The notes under the pieces: model-generated | What the model saw: only the letters and a program-made list of their open reading frames with translations | The model's database searches: none | What the model was told of the DNA's origin: nothing | Position numbers and translations under genes: made by a program | Assembly (NCBI RefSeq): GCF_009739515.1 | Contig: NZ_CP046535.1 | Coordinates: 434,001 to 498,000 of the forward strand | Source: Sphingomonas profundi | GTDB taxonomy: Bacteria; Pseudomonadota; Alphaproteobacteria; Sphingomonadales; Sphingomonadaceae | DNA: 64,000 nt | Direction of reading: 5' to 3' | In this document: positions 36,023-45,269 of the stretch, piece by piece | Numbering within the stretch: the first letter of the stretch is position 1 | How the letters are laid out: each line of letters begins with the position of its first letter

Positions 36023-36109
36023 TGGTGCGGTCGAGAAGACTCGAACTTCCACGGCCTTTCGGCCACAACGACCTCAACGTTGCGCGTCTACCAGTTCCGC
36101 CACGACCGC
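36023..36109 (-). tRNA. tRNA-Leu (GAG)
   Basis: 87 nt including an encoded CCA end (36023-36025). Acceptor arms GCGGTCG (5') and CGACCGC (3') pair, the D-arm has TGGTAGACGCG, the anticodon loop TTGAGGT (36077 down to 36071) gives anticodon GAG, a long variable arm (GTGGCCGAAAGGCCGT) is typical of class II Leu tRNA, and the T-arm is GTTCGAGTC. Its 3' end faces the defence island. Confidence 0.97.
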
Positions 36110-36282
36110 ACGTGTAACCGGGCTGCGGGCCCGGCGATCTGGTGTGGCGCGCACCTAACAGACGATCGGCGGGTCTGCAACAGCCTTCGAGGCGGGCGGA
36201 ACTCCGCTCGCCCCGCCCCGTTCCTGCCACCGACCGTCGTCCGGGCGCAGGCCCGGTCCGGGAAGGAACCAGGAGAAACCAC

Positions 36283-36858
36283 ATGTTCAATCGCATCATC
36301 CTAGCCGGCTCGGCCGCTATCCTCGCCCTCTCGGCGCCCGCGATGGCGCAGATGGCCACGCAGACCACGGGCATGGCCACCTCGGCCGACGTAGGGGTCG
36401 AGCCGATGGCCGCGATCCCGGCCGGCGACTATGTTAAGATGGCCGCCGCATCCGACCAGTATGAGATTCAGGCCGCGCGCCTGGCGCTCACCAAGAGCTC
36501 GCGTCCCGACGTCAAGAGCTATGCCCGGATGATGATCGAGGCGCACACCGCCTCGTCCAAGACGCTGATGGCGGCGCTGAGCAACAGCGAGCGCAAGATC
36601 GCGCGTCCGTCGACGAAGCTCGATACCGAGGGTGCGTCCAACATCTCGCTGCTGCGCAAGGCGCCGAAGGGCGGCTTCGACAATCTCTATCTGACGCAGC
36701 AGACCCAGGCGCATCAGAAGGCGTGGGCGCTGCACAAGGGCTATGCCCTGAACGGCACCGATCCGGCGCTGAAGCAGGTCGCCGCCGGCCTGGTGCCGAC
36801 GATCGAGCAGCATCTGGCGCAGGCCAAGGCGCTGACGCCCGCCGGCATGGCCGGCTGA
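36283..36858 (+). CDS. Secreted DUF4142 protein
   Basis: About 191 aa with a clear signal peptide (MFNRIILAGSAAILALSAPAMA). The mature part has the DUF4142 ferritin-like helical bundle pattern: YVKMAAASDQYEIQAARLALTKS, VKSYARMMIEAHTASSKTL and FDNLYLTQQTQAHQKAWAL. Such periplasmic proteins are common in sphingomonads and often stress-linked; activity is not known. AGGAG lies seven bases before the ATG. First core-genome gene to the right of the tRNA. Confidence 0.85.
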   Translation: MFNRIILAGSAAILALSAPAMAQMATQTTGMATSADVGVEPMAAIPAGDYVKMAAASDQYEIQAARLALTKSSRPDVKSYARMMIEAHTASSKTLMAALSNSERKIARPSTKLDTEGASNISLLRKAPKGGFDNLYLTQQTQAHQKAWALHKGYALNGTDPALKQVAAGLVPTIEQHLAQAKALTPAGMAG

Positions 36859-36879
36859 TCCGCCGCCACGAGCCGACCG

Positions 36880-36915
36880 GAGAAGGGCGCGCGGAGCGAT
36901 CCGCGCGCCCTTCTC
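36880..36915. terminator. Strong bidirectional hairpin
   Basis: A perfect 16-bp stem (GAGAAGGGCGCGCGGA with its complement) closed by the loop GCGA lies between the convergent DUF4142 and phosphofructokinase genes and overlaps the latter's stop codon. No long T-run on either side. Confidence 0.7.
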
Positions 36916-38011
36916 AATAGAGGAACATCGGCATGTCCTCGATCCGCATCAGCTTGGCGCGGTAGCTCGCCGGATCGTAGAGCGCCGGCACGTCGACCTT
37001 CTTCGTGCCGCCGAGCAGCGTCTCGATCGGCACGTGGCTGTACTTGCCGGCGGACAGGGCGACCATCCGGCCGGTGCGCCCGCTCTGGATCAGCTGCACG
37101 GCCAGGCCGCCGAAGGCGAAGCCCACCATCCGGTCCATCGCGTCGGGCTCGCCCGCGCGCATCAGATAGGCGAGCGACTGGACGACCGTGCCCTGGCGCA
37201 GCCGCGCCTCGATGGCGAAGGCCAGGCGGTGGCCGACGCCGGGCTCGTGCCGCTGGGTGGCGGGTTTGGCGAGATCGGCCGGATCGTCCGCCGCGTCGAT
37301 GTGCGCGCCCTCCGAGATCACGCAGACGGCATAGTTGGCCGGCCGCGACTTCTTGTCGCGGGCCAGCAGCGGCAGCAGCCGGTCGAGATCGACGGGAACC
37401 TCGGCGATCACGGTGCGATCGACCTGGGCGAGGAAGCCGGCGAGCAGCGCCGTCTCGCCGGAGCGGCGGCCGAACAGCTCGACCACGCCGATCCGCTCGT
37501 GGCTCTCGATCGTGGTGCGCAGCGCGTTGATCGCCTCCACCGATCGGCTGACGGCGGTGGAGAAGCCGATGCAGTAATCGGTGCCGAACACGTCATTGTC
37601 CATCGTCTTCGGCACCGAGACGACGGGAAAGCCCAGGCCCGAGAGGTGCGCCGAGAAGCGCAAGGTGCCGTCTCCACCGAGCGTGATCAGCGCATCCACG
37701 CCGAGCGCCGCCAGCACCCGCAGCACATGATCCGATCGATCGCCCTCGGCCAGCGTGCGCGGATCGAGGCGGGAGGTGTGGAGGATCGTGCCGCCCATCC
37801 GGTCGATCCCCCGCACCGCCTCGCGGTCCAGCGGGCGGGAGTAGGCGGCGATGCTGGCGGGATCGTCCGGATCGATCTTGAGGAAGCCCTCCCACCCTCG
37901 GCGGAAGCCGGTGACGCGCCAGCCGAGATCGATCGCCGAGAGCACGACCGAGCGGATGCACGGGTTCAGCCCCGGCACGTCGCCGCCCCCCGTCAATATC
38001 CCGATGTGCAT
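36914..38011 (-). CDS. pfkA: 6-phosphofructokinase
   Basis: 365 aa. Phosphorylates fructose-6-P in glycolysis. Motifs: ILTGGGDVPGLN at the N terminus, GGTILHTSR, GGDGTLR, VPKTMDNDVFGTD and VELFGRRSGETALL. The pair Gly in GGDGT and Lys in PKTMDND marks the mixed clade: PPi-dependent enzymes usually combine Asp with Lys, classic ATP enzymes Gly with Gly. ATP use is more likely given the Gly, but PPi cannot be excluded. GGAGGAG precedes the ATG. Many sphingomonads rely on Entner-Doudoroff, so presence of this gene is worth noting. Confidence 0.9.
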   Translation of the reverse strand: MHIGILTGGGDVPGLNPCIRSVVLSAIDLGWRVTGFRRGWEGFLKIDPDDPASIAAYSRPLDREAVRGIDRMGGTILHTSRLDPRTLAEGDRSDHVLRVLAALGVDALITLGGDGTLRFSAHLSGLGFPVVSVPKTMDNDVFGTDYCIGFSTAVSRSVEAINALRTTIESHERIGVVELFGRRSGETALLAGFLAQVDRTVIAEVPVDLDRLLPLLARDKKSRPANYAVCVISEGAHIDAADDPADLAKPATQRHEPGVGHRLAFAIEARLRQGTVVQSLAYLMRAGEPDAMDRMVGFAFGGLAVQLIQSGRTGRMVALSAGKYSHVPIETLLGGTKKVDVPALYDPASYRAKLMRIEDMPMFLY

Positions 38012-38061
38012 CGCCCGCTCCTCCGTTAACGCCGGCCGTGACTAACCGAGGCGGACGCCCT

Positions 38062-39432
38062 ATGTCGCGCGCCATGCGGCCGACGCGACACGAAATCGCC
38101 GCCGAGGCGCGGCGCATCCTGGCGCTGGCGTGGCCGGTGATGCTGACCAGCCTCAACTGGACGCTGATGCAGCTGATCGACGTCGCCGTGGTGGGCCATG
38201 CCGGCACGACGCAGCTGGGCTTTCTGGCCGCCGGCCGCTCGCTCACCTTCGTCACGATCGTCATGGGGCTGGCGGCGCTCTCCGGCGTGCTGGTCTTCTC
38301 GGCACGGGCGGACGGGGCGGGCGATCTGCCCGCGACGGGCGCCTGGCTGCGGCGCGGGCTGCTGTTCGCGCTGGTGCTGGGGTTGCCCTGCATGGCGGTG
38401 CTGCTGCTGTTCGCCGCGCCGCTGCTGCACCTGATCGGCGTGCCTGGCGCCATCGCTGCGGGCGGCGCGCCGGTGGCGCGGGCGATGGCGTTCGCCTATC
38501 CGTTCCAGTTCGTCCAGATCGCCGCCAGCTATTTTCTGGAGGGCGTCAGCCGCCCGCGCCGGGTGATGATCGTCAACGTCGCCACCCTGCCGCTGAACGC
38601 GCTGCTGGCCTGGGCGTGGGCGGGCGGGCATCTCGGCCTGCCGGCGATGGGCGCGGTGGGCGCGGTGTTGGCGACCTCGCTCGTCTCGGCGCTCGGGGCG
38701 GCCGGCATGCTGCTGTCCGTCTGGACGCTGCCGGGGGCCGCTGTGCGCACGGTGCGCGATCTCTCGCCGGCGGCGTGGGCGGCGGCGTGGCGCGGCGTGC
38801 CGGCGCTGTTCCGCTTCGGCCTGGTGCCGGCGATCGCCTCGGGCCTCGAACTGTTCGGCTTCACCTGGCTGATCGTGCTCTCCACCAAGCTCGGCGCGGT
38901 GCCGGCGGCGGCGTTCCAGACGGTGTTCTCGCTACACAATTTCGCCTTCGCGATGGCGCTGGGCTTCGGTTCCGCCGCCGGCGTCAGGGTGGGCAACGCG
39001 GTGGGTGCGGGCGAGATCGCGGCGGCGCTGCCGCGCGGGCTGATCGCGGCGGCGCTGGCGGTGGCGGCGATGGCGCTGGTGGGCCTGGTCTTCTGGCTGT
39101 TCGGCCCGCTGCTCGTGCGGCCCTTCTCGAACGATCCGGCCGTGGTCCGTCTCACCGCCTCGCTGCTGGTGCTGATGGCGCCGTTCATGTGGTTCGACGG
39201 GGTGCAGGTGGTGTGCGTCTACGCGCTGCGCTCGCTCGGCGATCAGGTGGCGGCGGGGGTTAACGGGGTGATCGCCTATTTCGTCGTCACCGGCGGGGTC
39301 GGCAGCCTGCTGGTCGCGCGCGGCTTCGGCCCCGCCGCGCTGATCTACGCCTTCATCGCCGGGGTGGTCGCCGCCGCGCTGCTGCAGGGCGGCCGCTTGC
39401 TGGTCGTCAGCGGCCGGATGCGGCCAGGCTGA
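38062..39432 (+). CDS. MATE-family efflux transporter
   Basis: About 456 aa with twelve hydrophobic segments in the two-fold MATE arrangement: [28 protein letters not shown] at the start, [16 protein letters not shown], and in the second half [20 protein letters not shown] and [16 protein letters not shown]. Cation-coupled export of drugs or metabolites. ATG 38062 follows a purine-rich GAGGCGGA; a GTG at 38038 is in frame. The 3' end overlaps the convergent zinc-ribbon gene by 26 bp. Confidence 0.9.
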   Translation: MSRAMRPTRHEIAAEARRILALAWPVMLTSLNWTLMQLIDVAVVGHAGTTQLGFLAAGRSLTFVTIVMGLAALSGVLVFSARADGAGDLPATGAWLRRGLLFALVLGLPCMAVLLLFAAPLLHLIGVPGAIAAGGAPVARAMAFAYPFQFVQIAASYFLEGVSRPRRVMIVNVATLPLNALLAWAWAGGHLGLPAMGAVGAVLATSLVSALGAAGMLLSVWTLPGAAVRTVRDLSPAAWAAAWRGVPALFRFGLVPAIASGLELFGFTWLIVLSTKLGAVPAAAFQTVFSLHNFAFAMALGFGSAAGVRVGNAVGAGEIAAALPRGLIAAALAVAAMALVGLVFWLFGPLLVRPFSNDPAVVRLTASLLVLMAPFMWFDGVQVVCVYALRSLGDQVAAGVNGVIAYFVVTGGVGSLLVARGFGPAALIYAFIAGVVAAALLQGGRLLVVSGRMRPG

Positions 39433-40177
39433 GGTCCAGGTTGCGCGCGCTCTTCGGCACGTCGAGCACGGCGCCGTTGAACTCCACCGAGCCGCCGGGC
39501 GCCAGCGTGGCGGCGGGCCGCGCGATCGTCCAGCCATAGACCACCCGATCCTGCGCATCGAGCAGGTTGGCGCGGATGTCCGGCACCGGCTGGGTCGTGT
39601 CGGTGGGGTTCACGATCTTGCCGCTGGCGGAGAACAGCTCGTTGCCGCTCGCCATCCGTCGCCGCTCGGTGCCCACCGCCTGGATCAGCAGCGCCGGGGC
39701 GTTGGCCGCACTTAGGCCGAAGCGGCGGGCGATATCGGGCGGACCGAAGGCGACGAGCGCGGCGGTCGCCGCCAGCATCGCCAATGCCGCCGCGATGGCG
39801 ATCAGCGTCCACATCCGCGCGGGGTTGCGGCGCGGCTGGAACGGCGGCTGGTGGGCGTAGGCGTCGTATCGTGACGGGTCGGCATAATCGAGCTCGTCCG
39901 CGCCGTACACGTGGCGGGCCGGCTCTGCCGCAGGCTCCGCTGGCGGCTCGGCCGGCGCGACCGGCGACGGCGCGGGCTCGCGCGCGGCGGGCGGCGCCTC
40001 GGCGGGCGGCCGCCGGGCGCCGATGGCCGCGACCGAGTCGGGGGCGGGCTGCGCCGCCGCCGGCTCCTCGAACCAGCTGTGCCGGCACGAGGCGCAGCGC
40101 ACCTGCCGGCCGGACGGACCGATGGCGCTGTCGGGAACGAGGTAGCGGGTGCCGCAAGCCGGGCAGGAAAGGATCAT
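39407..40177 (-). CDS. MJ0042-type zinc-ribbon membrane protein
   Basis: 256 aa. N-terminal zinc finger [20 protein letters not shown] with CPAC and CASC pairs (Cys5, 8, 28, 31), a Pro/Ala/Glu-rich linker from about 35 to 90, one transmembrane helix ([22 protein letters not shown], about 122-143) and a C-terminal periplasmic domain similar to DUF3426 ([23 protein letters not shown]). This family typically neighbours ftsE in alphaproteobacteria, as here (divergent). Function unknown. Confidence 0.85.
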   Translation of the reverse strand: MILSCPACGTRYLVPDSAIGPSGRQVRCASCRHSWFEEPAAAQPAPDSVAAIGARRPPAEAPPAAREPAPSPVAPAEPPAEPAAEPARHVYGADELDYADPSRYDAYAHQPPFQPRRNPARMWTLIAIAAALAMLAATAALVAFGPPDIARRFGLSAANAPALLIQAVGTERRRMASGNELFSASGKIVNPTDTTQPVPDIRANLLDAQDRVVYGWTIARPAATLAPGGSVEFNGAVLDVPKSARNLDLSLAASGR

Positions 40178-40349
40178 CGCTGGCCCATGCTCGAACGCAC
40201 TCTCCGGTGCAATGGATTGTGGTTAAACACCTGCCCGCCGACGCTGGCAAGATGTCGGCGACGCAAGCGCCCCCCCGCGGGCCGCGACCTTTACGCCGTG
40301 CGCCGGGGCGTGCAAAGCGCGATGGCGGCGGGAGGTCGATGCGGGCGCG

Positions 40350-41057
40350 ATGAGCGGTATCGTGATGTTTCAGGATGTCGGGCTGCGCTACGGCAACGGT
40401 GCCGAGACGCTGTCCGACATCAGCTTCAGCCTGGCCAGCGGCGCCTTCTACTTCCTCACCGGCCCGTCAGGCGCCGGCAAGACGTCGCTGCTGAAGCTGC
40501 TCTACCTCGCCCAGCGGCCCAGCCGCGGCATGATCCGGCTGTTCGACCAGGATGTCGTCACCCTGCCGCGCGATCGGATGCCGGGCTTCCGCCGGCGGAT
40601 CGGCGTGGTGTTCCAGGATTTCCGCCTCGTCCCCTATCTCTCCGCCTTCGACAATGTCGCGCTGCCGCTGCGCGTGGCGGGGGTGGAGGAGCATGATCTG
40701 GACACCCCGGTGCGCGAGATGCTCGACTGGGTCGGCCTCTCGGCCCGCGCCGAGGCGAAGCCGGCGACCCTGTCGGGCGGGGAGCAGCAGCGCGTGGCGA
40801 TCGCGCGCGCGGTGATCGGTCGGCCGGAGATACTCGTCGCCGACGAGCCGACCGGCAATGTCGATCCGGAGATGGCCGGCCGCCTGCTCCACTTGTTCGA
40901 TGCGCTGAACAAGCTGGGCACGACGATCGTGGTGGCGACGCACGACATCCACCTGCTCTCCCGCGTGTCCGGCGCGGGCGTGATCCGGCTGGAGCGCGGG
41001 CGGCTGAACGATCCCACCGGCGCGCTGCGCTATCCGCCGCGCGGGAACGCGGCGTGA
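40350..41057 (+). CDS. ftsE: Cell-division ABC ATPase FtsE
   Basis: 235 aa ABC ATPase. Walker A GPSGAGKT (38-45), signature LSGGEQQRVAIARA, Walker B ILVADEPTGNVD, H-switch THDIH. Works with FtsX at the septum to activate peptidoglycan hydrolysis. The aromatic DVGLRYGNGAETL opening and the linked ftsX gene (GTGA overlap) make the FtsE call firm over other LolD-like ATPases. Confidence 0.93.
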   Translation: MSGIVMFQDVGLRYGNGAETLSDISFSLASGAFYFLTGPSGAGKTSLLKLLYLAQRPSRGMIRLFDQDVVTLPRDRMPGFRRRIGVVFQDFRLVPYLSAFDNVALPLRVAGVEEHDLDTPVREMLDWVGLSARAEAKPATLSGGEQQRVAIARAVIGRPEILVADEPTGNVDPEMAGRLLHLFDALNKLGTTIVVATHDIHLLSRVSGAGVIRLERGRLNDPTGALRYPPRGNAA

Positions 41058-41944
41058 AGCGGCGGCCGCTGCCCGCCGCCGACCGGCGGCTGCTGCCCGA
41101 AGGGTGGCTGAGCGGGCCGATGCCGTGGGTGATCGCGATCATGATGTTCCTCACCGTGCTGGCGGCAGCCGGCGGCCTTGGCCTGCGTGCCGCCGCCGCC
41201 GGGCTGGGCGACGATCTCGCCGGGCGGATAACGGTGCAGATCGTGCAGGCCGACGCGGTGAGCCGCGCCACCCAGGCGCAACGCGCGCTGGCGGCGGTCG
41301 GGCGGTTGCCGGGCCTGCGATCGGCCGAGCCGGTGAGCAGGGCGGCGATGGGCGCGCTGCTGGAGCCGTGGCTGGGGCCGGAGGGGCTGGGCGAGGATCT
41401 GCCGCTGCCGGCGCTGATCGACGTGACCTTCGCCGACGACGCGATCGATCACGCCCCCGCCGTGGCGGCGGCGCTGCGCGGGGTGGCGCCGGATGCGCGG
41501 GTGGACGATCACGCCCGATCGCTGGCGCCGCTGACCGGCCTGATCGATGCGCTGAAGTGGCTGGCGCTGGCGCTGGTGCTGCTGATGGCGGCGGCCACCG
41601 CATCGGCGGTGGTGCTGGCCGCGCGATCGGCGCTGAACACGCATCGCGCGACGATCGACGTGATGCACCTGCTCGGCTCCACCGACGTGCAGATCGCCCG
41701 CCTGTTCCAGCGGCGGATCGCGCTGGATGCGCTGTTCGGCGGCCTAATCGGCCTCGTCTGCGGGCTGGTGGTGCTGATGCTGATCGGGCACCGCATGGGG
41801 CAGCTGGGCTCCGAACTGCTCGGCACCGCCGCGCTGCCGGCCGGATCGTGGCTGCTGCTGGCGCTGCTGCCGCTGGCCGGCACGCTGCTGGCGATGCTGA
41901 CGGCGCGGCTGACGGTGCTCTCCGCGTTGCGGCGAATCCTGTGA
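41054..41944 (+). CDS. ftsX: Cell-division permease-like protein FtsX
   Basis: 296 aa starting at GTG in the GTGA overlap with ftsE. Four membrane helices: one near residues 18-40 (PMPWVIAIMMFLTVLAAAGG), three in the C-terminal half, with a periplasmic loop between (about 45-165). Bears the FtsX-type LIDALKWLALALVLLMAAATASA and VMHLLGSTDVQIARLFQRR segments. Couples FtsE ATP hydrolysis to septal murein hydrolases. Confidence 0.9.
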   Translation: MKRRPLPAADRRLLPEGWLSGPMPWVIAIMMFLTVLAAAGGLGLRAAAAGLGDDLAGRITVQIVQADAVSRATQAQRALAAVGRLPGLRSAEPVSRAAMGALLEPWLGPEGLGEDLPLPALIDVTFADDAIDHAPAVAAALRGVAPDARVDDHARSLAPLTGLIDALKWLALALVLLMAAATASAVVLAARSALNTHRATIDVMHLLGSTDVQIARLFQRRIALDALFGGLIGLVCGLVVLMLIGHRMGQLGSELLGTAALPAGSWLLLALLPLAGTLLAMLTARLTVLSALRRIL

Positions 41945-42474
41945 TCGCGCGGCTGCTCTCGGCGGTCGCCCTGCTGTGGGCGCTGGGCTTCGCCTGGTTC
42001 GCCATCGGCCTGCCGGAGCCTGCGCCCGACGCGCTCGTGACCGATGCGATCGTCGTGGTGACGGGCGGGCCGGGGCGGGTGCGGCGCGGGCTGCACCTGC
42101 TGGCCGCCGGGCGGGCGCAGCGGCTGCTCGTCTCCGGCGCGGACCGGCGGGTGCGGGCGGGCGAGCTGGCCGCGATCAACGACGTGCCGCCGGCGCTGGT
42201 GGCGCAGCGCGTCGATCTCGGCCATGAGGCGGTGGACACCCGCTCGAACGCGGACGAGACGGCGGCGTGGCTGGCGCGCCACGGCTTCCGCACCGTGCGG
42301 CTGGTCACGACCGACTGGCACATGCCGCGCGCCCGGTTCGAGCTGGCGCGGGTGGTGGACGGCAAGGTGCGCATCGTGCCCGATGCCGTGCGCAGCGAGC
42401 CGGGGCTGATGATCCTGTTCAAGGAATATCACAAATATCTGCTGCGGCGGCTGGCCGCGCCGCTTGGGGTATGA
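41941..42474 (+). CDS. YdcF-like DUF218 membrane-anchored protein
   Basis: 177 aa from a GTG overlapping the ftsX stop (GTGA). N-terminal membrane anchor LLSAVALLWALGFAWFAIGL, then the DUF218 domain: AIVVVTGGPGRVRRGLHLL, RLLVSGADRR, STRSNADE-like DTRSNADETAAWL, and VTTDWHMPRARFEL. Family members are linked to envelope polysaccharide and wall metabolism. Follows ftsEX and precedes an acyltransferase, so an envelope role is likely. Confidence 0.85.
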   Translation: MIARLLSAVALLWALGFAWFAIGLPEPAPDALVTDAIVVVTGGPGRVRRGLHLLAAGRAQRLLVSGADRRVRAGELAAINDVPPALVAQRVDLGHEAVDTRSNADETAAWLARHGFRTVRLVTTDWHMPRARFELARVVDGKVRIVPDAVRSEPGLMILFKEYHKYLLRRLAAPLGV

Positions 42475-42478
42475 GCGG

Positions 42479-43165
42479 ATGACGGCCTGGGCGCGCACCC
42501 TGCTGTTCCGGCTGGTCTTCTACGTCGGCTCGCTGATCGCGGTGCTGGCGGCGCTGGGCCTCGCCCGCCGCAGCGCCCCGGCCGTGCGCCGCCATGCCGA
42601 GCGCTGGGTGCGCTTCCACGCCTGGTGCGCGCACCGCCTGCTCGGCATCCGCACACAGGTGGAGGGCAGGCTGCCGGAGGGCGCCGTGGTGATCGCGGCC
42701 AAGCACCAGTCGATGTACGAGACGTTCGAGCTGATCCGCCTGCTTGGCGAGCCGGCGGCGGTGCTGAAGCGGGAGCTGATCGGCATCCCGCTGTGGGGCC
42801 GGGTGGTGGAGCGGTACGGCGTGATCCCGGTCGATCGCGAGGGATCGGCCAAGGCGCTGCGATCGATGCTGCACGCGGCCCGCAGGGTGGTGGCGGAGGG
42901 GCGATCGATCATGATCTTTCCGGAGGGCACGCGGGTGCGGCCCGGCGAGCGGCCGCCGCTGCGCCCCGGCTTCGCCGGCCTCTATCGCGCGCTGGACCTG
43001 CCGGTGGTGCCGGTCGCGCTGGACAGCGGGCGGATGTGGCCGCGGCACGGTGCCAAGCATGCCGGCATCGTGACGATGCGCTTCGGCGATCCGATCCCCG
43101 CCGGCCTGTCGCGCCTGGAGATCGAGGCGCGGGTGCACGCCGCGATCAACGCGCTGGAGGGGTGA
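42479..43165 (+). CDS. plsC: 1-acyl-sn-glycerol-3-phosphate acyltransferase
   Basis: About 228 aa. N-terminal membrane helix (LLFRLVFYVGSLIAVLAALGL). Catalytic motif KHQSMYE, the HX4E form seen in many proteobacterial PlsC proteins where others have HX4D; acceptor loop FPEGTRVRPGE; substrate motif LPVVPVALDSG. Adds the second acyl chain to make phosphatidic acid. Starts four bases after the YdcF-like stop; end of the ftsE-ftsX-ydcF-plsC run. Confidence 0.9.
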   Translation: MTAWARTLLFRLVFYVGSLIAVLAALGLARRSAPAVRRHAERWVRFHAWCAHRLLGIRTQVEGRLPEGAVVIAAKHQSMYETFELIRLLGEPAAVLKRELIGIPLWGRVVERYGVIPVDREGSAKALRSMLHAARRVVAEGRSIMIFPEGTRVRPGERPPLRPGFAGLYRALDLPVVPVALDSGRMWPRHGAKHAGIVTMRFGDPIPAGLSRLEIEARVHAAINALEG

Positions 43166-43189
43166 GAGGCCGCCTGGGCGCCCCGGCGA

Positions 43190-44098
43190 TCAGATATGCT
43201 CGCGGCCGAAATCGGGCCGGGGATCGTCCTGACCATGCTCGATGATGCTGCGGCGGACGGCGCGGGTGCGGGTGAACAGATCGAACAGCGCATCGCCGTC
43301 GCCCCAGCGGATCGCGCGCTGCAGCACCGTCAGATCCTCGCTGAACCGCTGCAGCATCTCCAGCACCGCTTCCTTGTTCGAGAGGAAGACGTCGCGCCAC
43401 ATCGTGGGATCGGAGGCGGCGATGCGGGTGAAGTCGCGGAAGCCGCCGGCCGAATATTTGATGACCTCGCTCTCCGTCACCTCCTCCAGATCGCTGGCGG
43501 TGCCGACGATGGTATAGGCGATCAGGTGCGGCAGGTGGCTGGTCACGGCGAGCACCAGATCGTGGTGGCGCGCATCCATGATCTCAACGTCCGCGCCCAG
43601 CCGCTCCCAGAAGGTGGAAACGCGCATCACCGCTGCCGGATCGGCGTCTCCGGCCGGCGTCAGGATGCACCAGCGGCGGTGGAACAGCGTGGCGAAGCCG
43701 GCGTCAGGCCCGCTCCGCTCGGTGCCGGCGACGGGGTGGGCGGGCACCACGGTGACGCCGGGCAGCATCTCGGCGAAGGCGGCGGCGACGCTGCCCTTGC
43801 ACGATCCCACGTCGCTGACCACGCAGTCCGCCGGCAGGTCCGCCGCCAGCGCCTCGGCCACGTCGCGCATCGCGCCGACGGGCACGCACAGGATGACGAG
43901 ATCGGCGTCCGTCACGGCGGCGCCGGCCGTGTCGGCGATGTCGTCCGCCAGATCCAGCGCGCGGGCACGTGCGCGCACGGCCGGATCGGCATCGTGGCCG
44001 GTGAGCCGCACCGTGGGCATCTGCGCGCGCACGGCATGGGCGATCGACGAGCCGATCAGGCCGAGCCCGACGATCGCGACACGGGCGAAGGGCAGCAT
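43190..44098 (-). CDS. tyrA: Prephenate/arogenate dehydrogenase
   Basis: 302 aa. NAD(P)-binding GLGLIGSSIAHAVR at the N terminus, then SDVGSCKGSV, HPVAGTERSGPDAG (catalytic His region) and the C-terminal helical domain with AVTSHLPHLIAYTIVG and GGFRDFTRIAASDPTMWRDV. Converts prephenate or arogenate toward tyrosine. Start overlaps the hisC stop (TGATG), so the two are cotranscribed, the common alphaproteobacterial order where this HisC homologue also serves aromatic transamination. Confidence 0.92.
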   Translation of the reverse strand: MLPFARVAIVGLGLIGSSIAHAVRAQMPTVRLTGHDADPAVRARARALDLADDIADTAGAAVTDADLVILCVPVGAMRDVAEALAADLPADCVVSDVGSCKGSVAAAFAEMLPGVTVVPAHPVAGTERSGPDAGFATLFHRRWCILTPAGDADPAAVMRVSTFWERLGADVEIMDARHHDLVLAVTSHLPHLIAYTIVGTASDLEEVTESEVIKYSAGGFRDFTRIAASDPTMWRDVFLSNKEAVLEMLQRFSEDLTVLQRAIRWGDGDALFDLFTRTRAVRRSIIEHGQDDPRPDFGREHI

Positions 44099-45198
44099 CA
44101 GCCGCCCGCGCCGACGATGCGGCGGAGCGCTGCGACCAGCCCGCGCATCTCCTCCTCGGTGCCGATCGTCATGCGCAAGCCGTGCGGCAGGCCCTGGCCC
44201 GGCAGCCAGCGGACGATATAGCCCTCGACCATCAGCGCCTTGTAGGCCTGCTCGGCCGTCACCCGCCCTTCGAACAGCACCAGGATGAAATTGGCCTTGG
44301 ACGGCACGGCGCGCAGCCCGGCATCGGCCATGCCCGCGATCTCGCCCTCGAACCACGCCTTCCAGCGCAGGTTGTGGTCGCGGCTGGCGGCGACGAAGGT
44401 GTCATCGCCGATGGCGGCGATCGCCGCCTGCTGGCCGGCGGTGGTGACGTTGAACGGCGCGCGGATCTTGTGCATCGCCGCGATCACCGGCGCCGCGCCG
44501 TAGCCCCAGCCGATCCGCTCCGCGGCGAGCCCGTGGATCTTGGAGAAGGTGCGCGTGACGAGCACGTTCGACGTCATCTGCGCCAGCGCGAAGGCGCCGT
44601 CGTCGTCGGCCTCCTCCAGATATTCGGCATAGGCCTGGTCGACGACCAGCAGCACCTCGTCCGGCAGGCCGGCGTGCAGGCGGGCGAGCTCGCGGCGATC
44701 GGTGTAGGTGCCGGTGGGGTTGTTCGGGTTGGCCACAAACACCACGCGGGTGCGCTCCGTCACGGCGGCCAGCAGCGCGTCCACGTCGGTCGCATAGTCG
44801 CGATCGTCCGCCTCGATCGGCGCCGCGCCCACGCGGCGGGCGGCGATCGGGTAGACGGAGAAGCCGTAGCGCACGTAGAGTACCTCGTCGCCCGCGCCGG
44901 CGAAGGCGCCGGCCGCGAGATGGAGGATCTCGTCCGAGCCGGTGCCGTAGATCACGCGCGCCGGATCGAGCCCGTATTTCGCCGCGATCGCCTCCCGCAG
45001 ATCGGCCGCGCTCGCATCGGGATAGCGGTGGAGCGTGCGCTCGGCCGCCTCGAACGCGGCCGTGGCGGCGGCGCCGGTGCCGAGCGGATTCTCGTTGGAG
45101 GAGAGCTTGATCGCCTTGGCGCCGCTGTCCGTCGCGGAGCGGCCGGGCACGTAGGGGGCGATCGCATCGATCCAGGGCTTGGGCGCGGGGGCTGTCAT
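44098..45198 (-). CDS. hisC: Histidinol-phosphate aminotransferase (HisC family)
   Basis: 366 aa PLP enzyme. Signatures: KLSSNENPLG at the N terminus, GTGSDEILHLAAGAFAGAGDEV, FVANPNNPTGTY, the LLVVDQAYAEY Asp, and the Schiff-base Lys in TRTFSKIHGLAAERIGWG. Makes histidinol phosphate; paired with tyrA it may also transaminate prephenate or phenylpyruvate. ATG 45198 chosen since conserved sequence starts there; the frame is open to 45243. Confidence 0.92.
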   Translation of the reverse strand: MTAPAPKPWIDAIAPYVPGRSATDSGAKAIKLSSNENPLGTGAAATAAFEAAERTLHRYPDASAADLREAIAAKYGLDPARVIYGTGSDEILHLAAGAFAGAGDEVLYVRYGFSVYPIAARRVGAAPIEADDRDYATDVDALLAAVTERTRVVFVANPNNPTGTYTDRRELARLHAGLPDEVLLVVDQAYAEYLEEADDDGAFALAQMTSNVLVTRTFSKIHGLAAERIGWGYGAAPVIAAMHKIRAPFNVTTAGQQAAIAAIGDDTFVAASRDHNLRWKAWFEGEIAGMADAGLRAVPSKANFILVLFEGRVTAEQAYKALMVEGYIVRWLPGQGLPHGLRMTIGTEEEMRGLVAALRRIVGAGG

Positions 45199-45269
45199 GG
45201 GCGTGGCCCTTAGCCCAAGGCCGGGCTGTGTGGTAGACAACATGCGCGCGGGATATTAGCGCGGCCGGA

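Noticed and set aside
45199-45269. SAM-II riboswitch upstream of metX
   Set aside because: The gap is only 71 bp and shows no SAM-II pseudoknot pattern.
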